The notes under the pieces: generated by a model
Seen by the model: the letters and a program-made list of their open reading frames with translations, nothing else
Database searches by the model: none
Told to the model about the DNA's origin: nothing
Made by a program: the position numbers and the translations under genes
Assembly: GCA_009911505.1 (NCBI GenBank)
Contig: QXXL01000093.1
Coordinates: 1-64,000, forward strand
Direction of reading: 5' to 3'
Length of the DNA: 64,000 nt
Origin: Lachnospiraceae bacterium
GTDB taxonomy: Bacteria; Bacillota; Clostridia; Lachnospirales; Lachnospiraceae
In this document: positions 1 through 8,372 of the stretch, piece after piece
Numbering within the stretch: position 1 is the first letter of the stretch
Layout: each line of letters begins with the position of its first letter

Positions 1-454
1 CCCGGCAGGGAGTGGCAGGCGGAAGAATGGCAGGCCGGGGTTATCGGCTAACCGCCATGGTTTCGTATTATTAATGTGTTAGGCAAAGAAAAGCACATCA
101 ATGAAGAAAGAAAATAATTCAAGGGCGGCAGGGTAACCCTGCCGCCCCTTGTCGTGAGAGATTTTCAAAAGAAAAGAGCGGTGAAGTCTGATTATAGCGA
201 AGAACTTAAAGCACTTGTCTGTTGGCCTATATCTTAATAGCTTTTCGCCGCAGAGGGCGGCTGATTTATTAAAAAGAATTGAACATATCAGAAATTGGAT
301 ATTAGAAGAACAGGCGGCAGGATAAAAACCTGCCCTTTGCGCCTATTTGGGCTGCTGCACCTGCCGTTGGAAACCGATGTCTATCTAGGTTTTTGCTAAT
401 TAATGGGGTACAGTTTTCGCCATACCCCGCAGATGTGTCCGCCGCCCTTTTTTC
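1..454. other. Left flank downstream of the lysis genes, no confident gene
   Basis: This stretch lies downstream of the endolysin gene. It holds a strong hairpin at 123-147 and a smaller one around 314-331. A weak plus-strand reading frame (about 215-325, TTG start, no convincing ribosome binding site) would encode a peptide of some 36 residues ending in a charged helix-like stretch. The first 60 bases have open frames running in from the left edge but nothing recognisable. The remainder of the methylase gene interrupted at 48.65 kb was looked for here and not found, so the left end of prophage A is probably outside the window. Confidence 0.4.
120..150 (-). terminator. Hairpin, probable terminator of the late operon
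   Basis: GGGCGGCAGGG (123-133) pairs perfectly with CCCTGCCGCCC (137-147) around a 3-nt loop. On the minus strand the stem is followed by an AT-rich tract, so it fits best as a factor-independent terminator for the minus-strand late transcript. It lies about 300 bp past the endolysin stop. The same 11-mer recurs at 27932-27942 and 58564-58574. Confidence 0.5.
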
Positions 455-1345
455 CTATACCGGAATCTTTAAAATCTGCCCTGCATGAACTGTATCACTG
501 GTAAGGCCGTTTAAGGCTTTGATTTCGTTATATCTGCTTCCATTTCCAAGCTGCGCGGCCGCAATCGCCCACAGGCTGTCCCCGGCTTTTACCGTATATG
601 AGCGTGTCCCGATTCCAGGTATCCGGATAATCTGCCCTACGTTGATTACGCCCGGATTTGCAATACCGTTATAGTCCGCTAATTCCTGATAGGTTGTGCC
701 GTATGCACTTGCAATCTTCGATAGTGTATCACCCTTTTTTACGGTGTATGCCTGCTCCGCTGCATTGGATGCATTTCCGGAAGCTTGCTGGCTTGTTCCC
801 AGCCCTGCTTTTTCTAACGTCTTTTTATAGCTTCCTCCGTTTGTAAGGCCACATACGGTATGAGATCCGGACTTTACGTAAATCGCTCCCCGTACGCAGT
901 AGTTGGCGCTTTTTAAATATGTGCTATCCTCAATAATCTTATATCCCACTGCTTTTAAAGCAGCTTTCATGGTAGAAGTCGTCCAGCCATTGGTTCCGTA
1001 TGTAACGCCTGGCGTACCTGCTGCTACTGCTGCAAGATTTTGTAGGGCGGAACAGTCTGTATTGCATTTCGTTTTAATTTTTGAAATATCATAGTTGACT
1101 TTTTTAGCCTCTGCATTAGCCGTATTCCGATCTCCTTGCCCATAACCCATATTATTATTTGCGCAGGCAGCTTCAACTGCTCTGGCGTGTTTTTCCCGTA
1201 CCTCTGCATCCGGATGGATTGCCATAAAATCCCATGGCTTGCTATACCATGTACGTGTGCAGACTTCCCTTCCTGTCTGGTCGCCTTTTGAGCCGTTAAC
1301 CGTTCCCTTTTCGCTTATACCCGCATGTCCAATTATTACTTCCAT
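455..1345 (-). CDS. Phage endolysin: papain-like peptidase/amidase with two LysM domains
   Basis: This 296-residue protein should cut peptidoglycan at the end of the lytic cycle. The first ~170 residues resemble the cysteine-hydrolase endolysins of Clostridia phages: GDQTGREV near the N-terminus, a candidate nucleophile Cys98 in NTDCSAL and a candidate His162 in SGSHTV. Two LysM wall-binding repeats follow (about 199-243 and 250-296), both with a YTVKxGD start. The ATG at 1345 is preferred over the one 30 nt upstream because AAGGAGG lies 9 nt before it. It is the last gene of the late operon, 4 bp after the holin. Bond specificity (endopeptidase or amidase) cannot be told from sequence. Confidence 0.85.
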   Translation of the reverse strand: MEVIIGHAGISEKGTVNGSKGDQTGREVCTRTWYSKPWDFMAIHPDAEVREKHARAVEAACANNNMGYGQGDRNTANAEAKKVNYDISKIKTKCNTDCSALQNLAAVAAGTPGVTYGTNGWTTSTMKAALKAVGYKIIEDSTYLKSANYCVRGAIYVKSGSHTVCGLTNGGSYKKTLEKAGLGTSQQASGNASNAAEQAYTVKKGDTLSKIASAYGTTYQELADYNGIANPGVINVGQIIRIPGIGTRSYTVKAGDSLWAIAAAQLGNGSRYNEIKALNGLTSDTVHAGQILKIPV

Positions 1346-1349
1346 ATAT

Positions 1350-1586
1350 TTAGCCCTCCTTATGTAACTGCTCATCCGCTGTGATTGCCGCCTGTGTAAA
1401 GCTGTTGTTCTTCCACCATGCCCATAATGAGGCTGCTGCCGTGATTACCATGGATGCCGCCTGCCCGACTTCATTTTCTGTAAACGGCAGCGGATTATGT
1501 CCCCTGATTACCAATGCCTGGTTTACTAATGCAAACGCCAGCACTGCTGTCCTTACAATAGTCCCTGTTCCAATTTTCTTTTTCAT
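1350..1586 (-). CDS. Phage holin, SPP1 type
   Basis: This 78-residue protein should form the membrane lesion that releases the endolysin. Two hydrophobic segments (about 11-30 and 42-62, the second ending WAWWKNN) and a charged tail fit the SPP1-type holin family, as does its place directly before the endolysin. GAAGGAGG lies 6 nt before the ATG. The 5' part overlaps the 3' end of the upstream gene by 92 bp in another frame. Confidence 0.85.
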   Translation of the reverse strand: MKKKIGTGTIVRTAVLAFALVNQALVIRGHNPLPFTENEVGQAASMVITAAASLWAWWKNNSFTQAAITADEQLHKEG

Positions 1587-1926
1587 GTGTGTCCTCCTTC
1601 TCTTCCGGTTTTTCCGGCATGCCTAATAAAGTTTCATATAGTTTTGTCGCAACGTCGTTGCCGTCCAGATTGTGGTAAGCCTCATATACACGTTTAATAG
1701 ATTCTTTTGCATATATAGGACAGTACCCTCTTTCCTGATACTTGTTATAGTTCTGCACAATACTTTCCCGCAGGAGGCTCTGTACGCCTTCTGCTATAGC
1801 CGTGCTTTTCTTCTGCTCTTCTTTTAGGCGTTTTCTGACATCCCGGTAAAGGCATCCCAATATAAACGTAATAATGGCAAACATCCATTCCATCCAATTT
1901 TGTTGGATAAACTGCGAAACCTGCAT
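1495..1926 (-). CDS. Small membrane protein of the lysis cassette, unrecognised
   Basis: This 143-residue protein has one hydrophobic segment (about 13-30) followed by a highly charged helical stretch (DVRKRLKEEQKK) and a soluble tail. This layout is like membrane-anchored accessory lysis proteins placed before holins, but no family was recognised. The last ~30 residues are encoded over the start of the holin gene in another frame and look low in constraint. An earlier functional C-terminus or a recent loss of the stop is possible. Confidence 0.6.
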   Translation of the reverse strand: MQVSQFIQQNWMEWMFAIITFILGCLYRDVRKRLKEEQKKSTAIAEGVQSLLRESIVQNYNKYQERGYCPIYAKESIKRVYEAYHNLDGNDVATKLYETLLGMPEKPEEKEDTHEKENWNRDYCKDSSAGVCISKPGIGNQGT

Positions 1927-1981
1927 AATACCACCTTCTTTTCCATAACTAAGAACCCAGCAGATTATCTCTGTCCAGCTC

Positions 1982-3244
1982 TCAAGCTCTGACTGCCTGT
2001 TCTTCTGTTATGCTGCCCTCTTCTGTAATATCCTCTTCCGTGCCTGTTTCTGTTTGTTCCTCTTTTTTCGCCGGTCCATATCCCTGTTCGTAATCCTCGC
2101 CCGTGTCCAGATCCGCCATGTCCGGGTTCAACTCAAAAAATTCGCTGAATCTCCGCTTTGCGTACGGCACAACAGTTCCGCGCGCCATCTTCTGCATCCA
2201 TTCTTCATAGGAACGAGTGTAATAATGGTTGAGCTGGAAGAAGTCTTTTTCGTTTTCAACAGGCATCCCAAACCGCATATGCGGCCTGTAATTTGTAAAG
2301 GATTTTACCCTGTTGGACTGCGCAAACCTTTTCCCCCTGCCTTTCCCATAGACCCAGTCCACTTCTTCCGTAAAGCGCTCCATGTCTGTCCCTTCCGTCT
2401 TTTTTTCCTGCCCATTTGCATTAAAATGATGCCAGATACATTCTATGGCAGAATGCGCACTGTTTTCTTCCAGAAATCTTTTTAATGGCTTAGAATCATT
2501 TTTTAAAACAACATATTCGTCCGGATCAGCCGCTAAAAACCATTTTGTTTCACTGCTGTATTCCTCAAGGAAATGTTTGTGCGAATCCTGCTGTGTGTTT
2601 CCAGACGTAGCCCATGGAACCACCGTAACCTTGTCCAGATGCTGGAATCCCGCTCCCTCCAGATATTCCTGTACCGAGGTTTCTGATTCATTATCATATA
2701 AGTAAAAGTGGTCAAACCCCATTTCCTCTATGTGGTAACGGATCCATTCTTCCAAGTAATCGTTTTCGTCCCGGACAACTGCCACCATGGACAAGAAATA
2801 CTTATAATCTATCTTTACCTCCTCTTCTTCAAACTGGTTTAATATGGCCTCCATGGATGCTTTCTGGTGGCTTTCCACCAGGACTTCCCTCTGCTTTTCC
2901 AGCCCAAGCAGGTTTTCCCTATTTTGCTTTGCTATCTGTGCTGCTTGCTCCATTGCAACCCCCGCCAGAATGTTATCCATAAAGACTTTTTGCTCGTTTG
3001 ACACATCCCCATGGAGCTTTGCGTATTCCAAATCCAGCGACCCCAGTTCCCAGAAAAACGACCCTTCCAGATCTTCTTTTTCCACAATTTCCCCATCCAT
3101 ATAATAATAGCTTTTTCCTGGAAAACCTTTTAGCTTTTGCAGTTCTTTTTCATCCACTAAAATACAGTCCATGGCATCTTTTGGTATTATCCTATTATAT
3201 CCGGTTATTTTATTTGTAACGATGTCAACATATAATTCTACCAA
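1982..3244 (-). CDS. Tail-region protein with GT92-type glycosyltransferase domain
   Basis: The ~145 N-terminal residues resemble a tail-associated module with a Glu/Gln-rich helix. From about residue 150 the protein matches the GT92 (DUF23-like) glycosyltransferases: FLSMVAVVRDENDYLEEW, then FYLYDNES, and a DPDEY metal-binding DxD at 240-244. It should transfer a sugar from a nucleotide sugar to an acceptor. A TTG start at 3244 is supported by AAGGAGGG upstream. The C-terminus is Glu/Thr-rich and unstructured. The gene follows fibre genes, including a Thr-rich collagen-like protein, so a virion or fibre protein is a plausible acceptor, though host wall modification is equally possible. Confidence 0.75.
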   Translation of the reverse strand: MVELYVDIVTNKITGYNRIIPKDAMDCILVDEKELQKLKGFPGKSYYYMDGEIVEKEDLEGSFFWELGSLDLEYAKLHGDVSNEQKVFMDNILAGVAMEQAAQIAKQNRENLLGLEKQREVLVESHQKASMEAILNQFEEEEVKIDYKYFLSMVAVVRDENDYLEEWIRYHIEEMGFDHFYLYDNESETSVQEYLEGAGFQHLDKVTVVPWATSGNTQQDSHKHFLEEYSSETKWFLAADPDEYVVLKNDSKPLKRFLEENSAHSAIECIWHHFNANGQEKKTEGTDMERFTEEVDWVYGKGRGKRFAQSNRVKSFTNYRPHMRFGMPVENEKDFFQLNHYYTRSYEEWMQKMARGTVVPYAKRRFSEFFELNPDMADLDTGEDYEQGYGPAKKEEQTETGTEEDITEEGSITEEQAVRA

Positions 3245-3247
3245 TTC

Positions 3248-3826
3248 TTACTCCCTCCTTAGCAGTTCTATTTGCTGTATATAGGTTTTGGAATCCCCAT
3301 CAACATGCAACAATGTGTCAGATTTCATCCATAAATTTACATAACATCTCGTTTTTTCACCATGTTGAAAAATATGGTTTCTATTATAGCATATAGCATC
3401 ATTCCCGGATATTTGGTGTCCAACAGCAACATCCATCACAAATGAAACAAGATTGTCCACATCAGTGCCAACAGAAGCAAAACCTGTAACCCTGGCTATC
3501 AAACTATTAACCACATTCCCACAGGAATTATATCCCGGAACGCCTGGTTCACATCCAGATTGATGTATAAAATATTCATCCGGATTAATGGTAAAATCCC
3601 TGCCCGAAGATGCCATAAGGTTTCCGTAAAACAGCGTATAGTTTTTCTTAATCGCCCCTATTTTTTCCGGCGTAATCCCTTTTATCAGCTTAAGGATCGC
3701 CTTTACCCCAGCTTCCCCAAGGTGCTTTTCATTCGCCCCAGAAACTGCGCTTAACGCCATTGCCATATCTGCAAAGTCTCCCCTCTCTTCCAATTCCGGA
3801 TCCATCCATCCTGCTTTATCTCCCAA
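3248..3826 (-). CDS. Phage tail-region protein, unknown function
   Basis: A 192-residue soluble protein with no recognised domain, lying between a collagen-like fibre gene and the glycosyltransferase gene. A TTG start at 3826 is chosen because GGAGG lies 7 nt upstream; ATG codons further upstream would run back into the preceding gene and lack a ribosome binding site. Cysteines are scattered (GCEPG, NSCGN, AICYN). The position suggests a fibre accessory, adhesion or chaperone role, but this is only positional inference. Confidence 0.6.
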   Translation of the reverse strand: MGDKAGWMDPELEERGDFADMAMALSAVSGANEKHLGEAGVKAILKLIKGITPEKIGAIKKNYTLFYGNLMASSGRDFTINPDEYFIHQSGCEPGVPGYNSCGNVVNSLIARVTGFASVGTDVDNLVSFVMDVAVGHQISGNDAICYNRNHIFQHGEKTRCYVNLWMKSDTLLHVDGDSKTYIQQIELLRRE

Positions 3827-3839
3827 AATTCCACCTCCA

Positions 3840-4820
3840 TTAAACAGACGCATACATTGCGTCAATCTCCGCTTCCGTGATCCACTCAATAGAATCCGTT
3901 TTCAGGCATTTCCCCAGTTCATCCGTAATCGCTTTCTGCGTCATTGTCCCGTTTGTGTTTGTGCCCGTGCCTGTGTAGAGCCTTGTCAAGCCCGCTGTAG
4001 TCGGTGTCCCAGTGGATGCCGTAGCCCCGCTTGCACCTTTTATATTTCCTTTATACACCCATTTTGCCGTGGACGCCGCCCCGGAAACCGTACATTGGTA
4101 TATGTTCCATGTGCTTGTATTCAGGTATAAATCATTTACTAATGCCGACGATACCCCAGAACTGCTGAATACGGTTGCCGTAGTGGACGTGCCTGTAATG
4201 CCCGTCCCCCAGTGCATCTGTGACCCGCGCGTCCCGCTTGCCCCGGTCGCACCTTTTGCCCCGGTTGCGCCCGTATCTCCTTTTGGCCCCTGCGCCCCTG
4301 TGTCCCCTTTTGCGCCAGTTGCCCCGGTTGCGCCTTTAATATTGCACACATAAACCCAGCTGTTTGCCGTGACTGCCTTATAGACGTTATAAGTGGATGT
4401 GTTCAAATACATATCCCCTGCTTTTGAGCCAGATACCGTTGCCGTGACTGCTGTAGAAGATGTGCCTGTAACCGCCGTCCCGGAATGCCATGCTGCGCTG
4501 GTCCCATTTGTCCCTGCCGCCCCTCTGGCTCCCGTATCGCCTTTTGGCCCCTGCGTCCCGGCTGCCCCCGTATCGCCTTTCGGGCCTTGTGCCCCGGTGC
4601 TCCCTTTCGATCCGTTTTTGACCGTAAACGTAGCTGTGCCCCCGCCTTTTTTCGTAAATGTGAAAACATTCGATCCGCCGTCCGCACTTGACGCCTGTGT
4701 CTGCGAACCGGATACAATATAATCATCTGGAATATCCGTCTTCTTTGCAAAAAGCTCCTTCTGTTTCTGCGCCGCATAATTCAAATCTTGCTTTCTTGCT
4801 AACGTATATGCATCACTCAT
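3840..4820 (-). CDS. Collagen-like tail fibre protein
   Basis: This 326-residue protein has an N-terminal helical segment, then two blocks of Gly-X-Y triplets (about 70-107 and 163-202, units such as GPKGDTGA and GATGAKG). Each block is followed by a similar ~60-residue module with DMYLNTSTYNVY or DLYLNTSTWNIY. Collagen triplets indicate a trimeric rod, typical of phage fibres and spore or virion hairs. Threonine is frequent in the Y position, the residue usually O-glycosylated in bacterial collagen-like proteins. The C-terminus ends in an AEIDAMY motif shared with the upstream fibre gene. The ATG at 4820 has AAAGGAG 8 nt upstream. Confidence 0.8.
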   Translation of the reverse strand: MSDAYTLARKQDLNYAAQKQKELFAKKTDIPDDYIVSGSQTQASSADGGSNVFTFTKKGGGTATFTVKNGSKGSTGAQGPKGDTGAAGTQGPKGDTGARGAAGTNGTSAAWHSGTAVTGTSSTAVTATVSGSKAGDMYLNTSTYNVYKAVTANSWVYVCNIKGATGATGAKGDTGAQGPKGDTGATGAKGATGASGTRGSQMHWGTGITGTSTTATVFSSSGVSSALVNDLYLNTSTWNIYQCTVSGAASTAKWVYKGNIKGASGATASTGTPTTAGLTRLYTGTGTNTNGTMTQKAITDELGKCLKTDSIEWITEAEIDAMYASV

Positions 4821-4837
4821 TCTGACTGCTCCTTTCT

Positions 4838-5662
4838 TCATTGATACATCCCATCAATTTCACTATCTGGGATACCAACGTCCAATTCCCCGTAATCCGG
4901 GTCTTCTTCATACATTTCATTAATTTCACTGTCCGGTAATCCTACGTCGCCTTCACCATAATTCGGGTTTGACGCATACATAGCGTCTATCTCTGCTACT
5001 GTAATATAATCCTCCCCAGGTACATCTGTGCTGCCGCCCACCTGTCCATACCATTCCATGATCTCGGCCTCCGTAATCTCCCTGACAAGCGATAAATTAC
5101 TAAGCTGTTTTTCTATCACTTGTATTTTAAAAATCATCTCTTGTACGTCATCTGCAAGTGCAAATGTCCCTTCTACGCTATGGATAAAAACTTCTGCCGA
5201 ATTGCTTACTGTAACATAATATTCCTGGATGATCTGGGCTGGGTTAAACCCATTATACGGCGGCATGAAATCACCGTTTTCCCCTGACGTTATCGCAATG
5301 CTGTAAAGCACCTCCGTGCTGATTTCCGCATCCTTTTCCTTTGCATACAAACCAATTTCATTGATATAGTAACCTTCATCCACCAATGTTTCCCCTGTCG
5401 CAAAATCCTGATTTGTAATCAGCGCTGTCAGCTTTACACTGTGTTCTGAAAATATGCCCATTGATGAAATTGGGTATCTGTTCTTTGGCGATTTTAGCGA
5501 TTCCTGCCCCTGCAGGGAATGTATTTCTTTTTCTGAATCAGAATAAAATCCGTCCCCAACTGCAATTCTGGTAAATTCTATCCTGATATCCCCTGCCTGC
5601 GCCCTGGTCAGAAGCCTCGCCCCCGCATTAGTTATTACTGCATTATTAAATGGTTGTGGCAT
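4838..5662 (-). CDS. Phage tail fibre protein, tail-collar N-terminal type, with EIDxMY repeats
   Basis: The 274-residue protein begins with NAVITNAGARLL and a stretch typical of P2-type tail-collar fibre N-termini (DUF3751-like), which attach the fibre to the baseplate. The middle is beta-rich. The C-terminal ~70 residues hold four related copies of an acidic motif: AEIMEWY, AEIDAMY, SEINEMY and SEIDGMY, separated by NPNYGEGDVG/DPDYGELDVG-type linkers. The ATG at 5662 follows GGGAGGAG. It overlaps the upstream tail protein gene by 17 bp. Confidence 0.75.
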   Translation of the reverse strand: MPQPFNNAVITNAGARLLTRAQAGDIRIEFTRIAVGDGFYSDSEKEIHSLQGQESLKSPKNRYPISSMGIFSEHSVKLTALITNQDFATGETLVDEGYYINEIGLYAKEKDAEISTEVLYSIAITSGENGDFMPPYNGFNPAQIIQEYYVTVSNSAEVFIHSVEGTFALADDVQEMIFKIQVIEKQLSNLSLVREITEAEIMEWYGQVGGSTDVPGEDYITVAEIDAMYASNPNYGEGDVGLPDSEINEMYEEDPDYGELDVGIPDSEIDGMYQ

Positions 5663-6377
5663 CCTCTTTGTCTCCTCCCTTCTCTCTATACTTGCATAAA
5701 ACATCCTGTCTGCCACGATGATAATTGTCTGAAACAGCTTCAGCATGGATTTCCTGGCGCAGTGAAGCCCCAAGATAGGATGTGCATACGGCTGCCCCCG
5801 CCGTACTGTACCCGTCCAATATGGCGGCAGGCCTGTACCTGGCGCATTGGCCTGCTCCGGGATAGACAGCACAGCTTATACACCTGTGTATCTTAATGGC
5901 TCGTATCCAGCTCCTGGCATTCTTCACCCTCCCGATCATGGCATTAAAAACGCTGTGCATATCCGGTGTAAGTACTGCATTGGTTACGATATCGAATGTC
6001 CCCAACGTAAATGGCGGTCCTTTGTAATTAAACCACTCCACGATATGCCCTTCCCCAAATACAGCCCTTATGAGTTCCTCCACTGCGCCCGGCGTGCCAG
6101 CCTTGGCATGCCATGCCAGAGTCCTCTTTACGATGTTCCTCTTGGCTTCAATCCCTATGCCCTCATGGTAATATGGCGCCCTTAACTCCACCGCCAACAC
6201 ATCCAGAATTTTTTCCGGAATGTTGTCCACAAAGTTCTGCGTCATGGCAGAACGCTCATAAACAAGGAGGCGTTTCACCGCCATTTTCAGCGCATATGAC
6301 AGGCATATCATGTCCGTGTCATTTTTCAGGGACGATGGCAGCAAATCAAGAAGCTCCCCTTCCTGCAATTTAATCAT
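5646..6377 (-). CDS. Phage tail protein I (P2 gpI-like baseplate protein)
   Basis: About 243 residues. The region to residue ~165 matches the P2 I family: DLLPSSLKND near the start, VDNIPEKILDVLAVELRAP, and the AGTPGAVEELIRAVFGEG motif. The protein links the baseplate wedge to the tail fibre. The C-terminal ~75 residues are Cys- and Ala-rich and not recognised. It overlaps the baseplate J gene by 8 bp; this coupling supports the ATG at 6377. Order J, I, fibre is as in P2. Confidence 0.85.
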   Translation of the reverse strand: MIKLQEGELLDLLPSSLKNDTDMICLSYALKMAVKRLLVYERSAMTQNFVDNIPEKILDVLAVELRAPYYHEGIGIEAKRNIVKRTLAWHAKAGTPGAVEELIRAVFGEGHIVEWFNYKGPPFTLGTFDIVTNAVLTPDMHSVFNAMIGRVKNARSWIRAIKIHRCISCAVYPGAGQCARYRPAAILDGYSTAGAAVCTSYLGASLRQEIHAEAVSDNYHRGRQDVLCKYREKGGDKEDATTI

Positions 6378-7518
6378 CCTCAACACCCCCATACGTCACA
6401 CTTTGTTCCTGGACCCTCGCAACGTGGCCGGGAGACACTGTCTCAAAGACCGGGCTTTCTATAACGACACGCTTTGCCCCGGCCGCCACCACCATCTTGG
6501 TCAGCACGGAAGGGTTGATGTCTCTCCCGATGGTGTGCGTCTGCCAGCTTATGTACTCCTGAAGCGCAGCCGCTACTGCGGACTGGATGGAAACCGCCTT
6601 GTCCGTATCTGACTTGTTGATGTAATATGTGAATCTGATATTAAATCCCTGCCCGGTCGGCGCAAGCACGGACAGCCTGTCCGTAAGCGGACGGATATTG
6701 TCATCGTTCAAATGCCCCAGCACTTTCTTGCAGAGCGTTTCTGATGGCATGGTCCCGTCAGAAAGCAGGAACCGCACCTCCACCTCGCACGGCTCCGGGC
6801 TGGTAACTTCCACGTCCCCGATCGCCGCATCCGTGAAAGATTTTGTATGGTATTTGTAAGCGTCCCTGGGGCCGGCCACGCTGTAACCGCTCGGCGCAAG
6901 ATATATCCGATCTGTAAAATCCTCATCGCTTTCTATATCTGCGCCCCCTGCAGACGTTTCTGTATTCACTGCGCTGTCCACATACGCTATCGGGTCAACC
7001 AGTGTGGCAATCTGTCCGGCAATAAGGCCGTTGCCCTCCTCGCCGTCAGTCTGGCAAGTACACGGCGCATCCACATATGTTTCCCCGATGGCAATCTCCC
7101 TCGTTTCGTCCGTCTCAAAATAAAGCACGTCCCCATCTGATACACGGGTTCCCTCCGGGATTGTCACCACGAAAGGCTGCGCTGCCGAAAGCGTAAAGCG
7201 CACCTTCACGGTTGCCGGAGCGGCTTCCTTCCTTTTCACTCCCCGGAGCGCACCGAGGTTGTCAAGAAATCCGCCATATGCATATTTCAGCAGATCCATT
7301 TTCCCGGACACGTCAATATGGAGCATCATGTGGTAAATCTGGACAGATGCCGCATACAGCTTCAGGCTTTCAGGGTCCGCCCTTCGAAGTACAAGGCTCT
7401 TCCCGGTAATCTCTTCATACTTCTCCTGATAATCCGCAAGCATCTCTTCCTGAACATCATCCAGCGTCTTATCATCAATAAAGCTGACGTCAGGGAGGTT
7501 TTCTATTTCTGCAATCAT
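6370..7518 (-). CDS. Baseplate assembly protein J
   Basis: A 382-residue protein of the P2 J / Mu gp47 baseplate family. Diagnostic features are the N-terminal helical part, VTIPEGTRVSD and the GPRDAYKYHTKSF segment. It forms the baseplate wedge with W (gp25-like) and I. The start overlaps the stop of the upstream W gene by 4 bp (ATGA), indicating translational coupling. Confidence 0.9.
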   Translation of the reverse strand: MIAEIENLPDVSFIDDKTLDDVQEEMLADYQEKYEEITGKSLVLRRADPESLKLYAASVQIYHMMLHIDVSGKMDLLKYAYGGFLDNLGALRGVKRKEAAPATVKVRFTLSAAQPFVVTIPEGTRVSDGDVLYFETDETREIAIGETYVDAPCTCQTDGEEGNGLIAGQIATLVDPIAYVDSAVNTETSAGGADIESDEDFTDRIYLAPSGYSVAGPRDAYKYHTKSFTDAAIGDVEVTSPEPCEVEVRFLLSDGTMPSETLCKKVLGHLNDDNIRPLTDRLSVLAPTGQGFNIRFTYYINKSDTDKAVSIQSAVAAALQEYISWQTHTIGRDINPSVLTKMVVAAGAKRVVIESPVFETVSPGHVARVQEQSVTYGGVEDD

Positions 7519-7820
7519 ATCCCATCCCTCCTTTCTACATATATCTGTACACTTATACTTCCATCCGTCCCGGCATCAAAATCCACGCCAGATATTGATA
7601 TGTCCGGGATGAATTCCTCACATTTTTCATCCAGTTCCTCTGCGAATGCTGAAATAGCATCCATCGGGAGATCGGAAAGGAATGCCGCTGAAAGACCGAA
7701 TCCACGGCTTCCTGGAAGCGATCCGGCCATTGTGACGATGAGCGTCCGCAATTCAGAATCAATTCTTTGAAAATCGCTTATCCCGTCAAGGTTCACCGTC
7801 TTAATCTGGTTCGTAAACAT
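7515..7820 (-). CDS. Baseplate wedge protein W (gp25/lysozyme-like fold)
   Basis: About 101 residues; size and position between U and J fit the GPW/gp25 baseplate family. Visible features are the ELRTLIVTMAGSLPGSRGFG segment and a C-terminal beta strand pair ending VQIYVERRDG. The ATG at 7820 is used because a purine-rich GGGGGCGG lies just upstream and the longer frame would overlap the upstream gene. No catalytic role is expected; the family is structural. Confidence 0.7.
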   Translation of the reverse strand: MFTNQIKTVNLDGISDFQRIDSELRTLIVTMAGSLPGSRGFGLSAAFLSDLPMDAISAFAEELDEKCEEFIPDISISGVDFDAGTDGSISVQIYVERRDGI

Positions 7821-7831
7821 TCTGCCGCCCC

Positions 7832-8362
7832 CTATCTGTATTCTGAAAACGTGACAGCCACGACCGCCCTTGCCAGCTCGCCCTGAGACCATATCTCATC
7901 CCACGATTCAGACACCGCTTTAATCGCCATCTTATTTTTACAGACCTTTTTCCCGTTAATATAAAGATAATGTGCCTCTCCCTTTTTGCAGGCCGAACGG
8001 AACTTAGCCATTTCACTCCGGGGGCGCACACCCATCTCTGCGCTTAAGACCACCTCTAAAGTAACCTCGTCCATGTCCGGGCCGAGGAATTCCATCTTCG
8101 GACGTTTCCCAATAATATTATGGCTCGCCCATCTTGCAGAGGATGTCCGCTTCATATCCCTGAACGACAGCTGTCTTTCACTGTTCACGGAAAATTTTAT
8201 ATCGCTCCCCCATTGCCCGACCCCACCGCCAGAACACAGTTCATCCTGATCTATAAGGATACCTGCAATCTGGGATATTTTGATGGATTTTATAGGCTTC
8301 GCCTTTTTTTTAACTACTTTGATTTTTGATTTGAGCTTTACTTTTTTTACTTTCTTCGCCAT
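7832..8362 (-). CDS. Phage tail protein U-like (P2 gpU family)
   Basis: About 176 residues. After a strongly basic Lys-rich start (KKVKKVKLKSKIKVVKKK), the body carries features of P2 gpU: GKRPKMEFLGPDMDEVTLEV and ARAVVAVTFSEYR at the end. gpU-like proteins act in tail completion. The Lys tail is unusual and could interact with DNA or with the acidic C-termini of neighbours. The position next to V and D supports the call. Confidence 0.75.
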   Translation of the reverse strand: MAKKVKKVKLKSKIKVVKKKAKPIKSIKISQIAGILIDQDELCSGGGVGQWGSDIKFSVNSERQLSFRDMKRTSSARWASHNIIGKRPKMEFLGPDMDEVTLEVVLSAEMGVRPRSEMAKFRSACKKGEAHYLYINGKKVCKNKMAIKAVSESWDEIWSQGELARAVVAVTFSEYR

Positions 8363-8372
8363 GCAGCACCAC

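Noticed and set aside
1-454. Left attachment site and remainder of the interrupted methylase
   Set aside because: Both strands were read; no methylase motifs or recognisable core match to 48642-48675 were found.
4230-4620. Short periodic repeats that could suggest a CRISPR or tandem array
   Set aside because: They are in-frame Gly-X-Y codons of the collagen-like fibre with no spacers.
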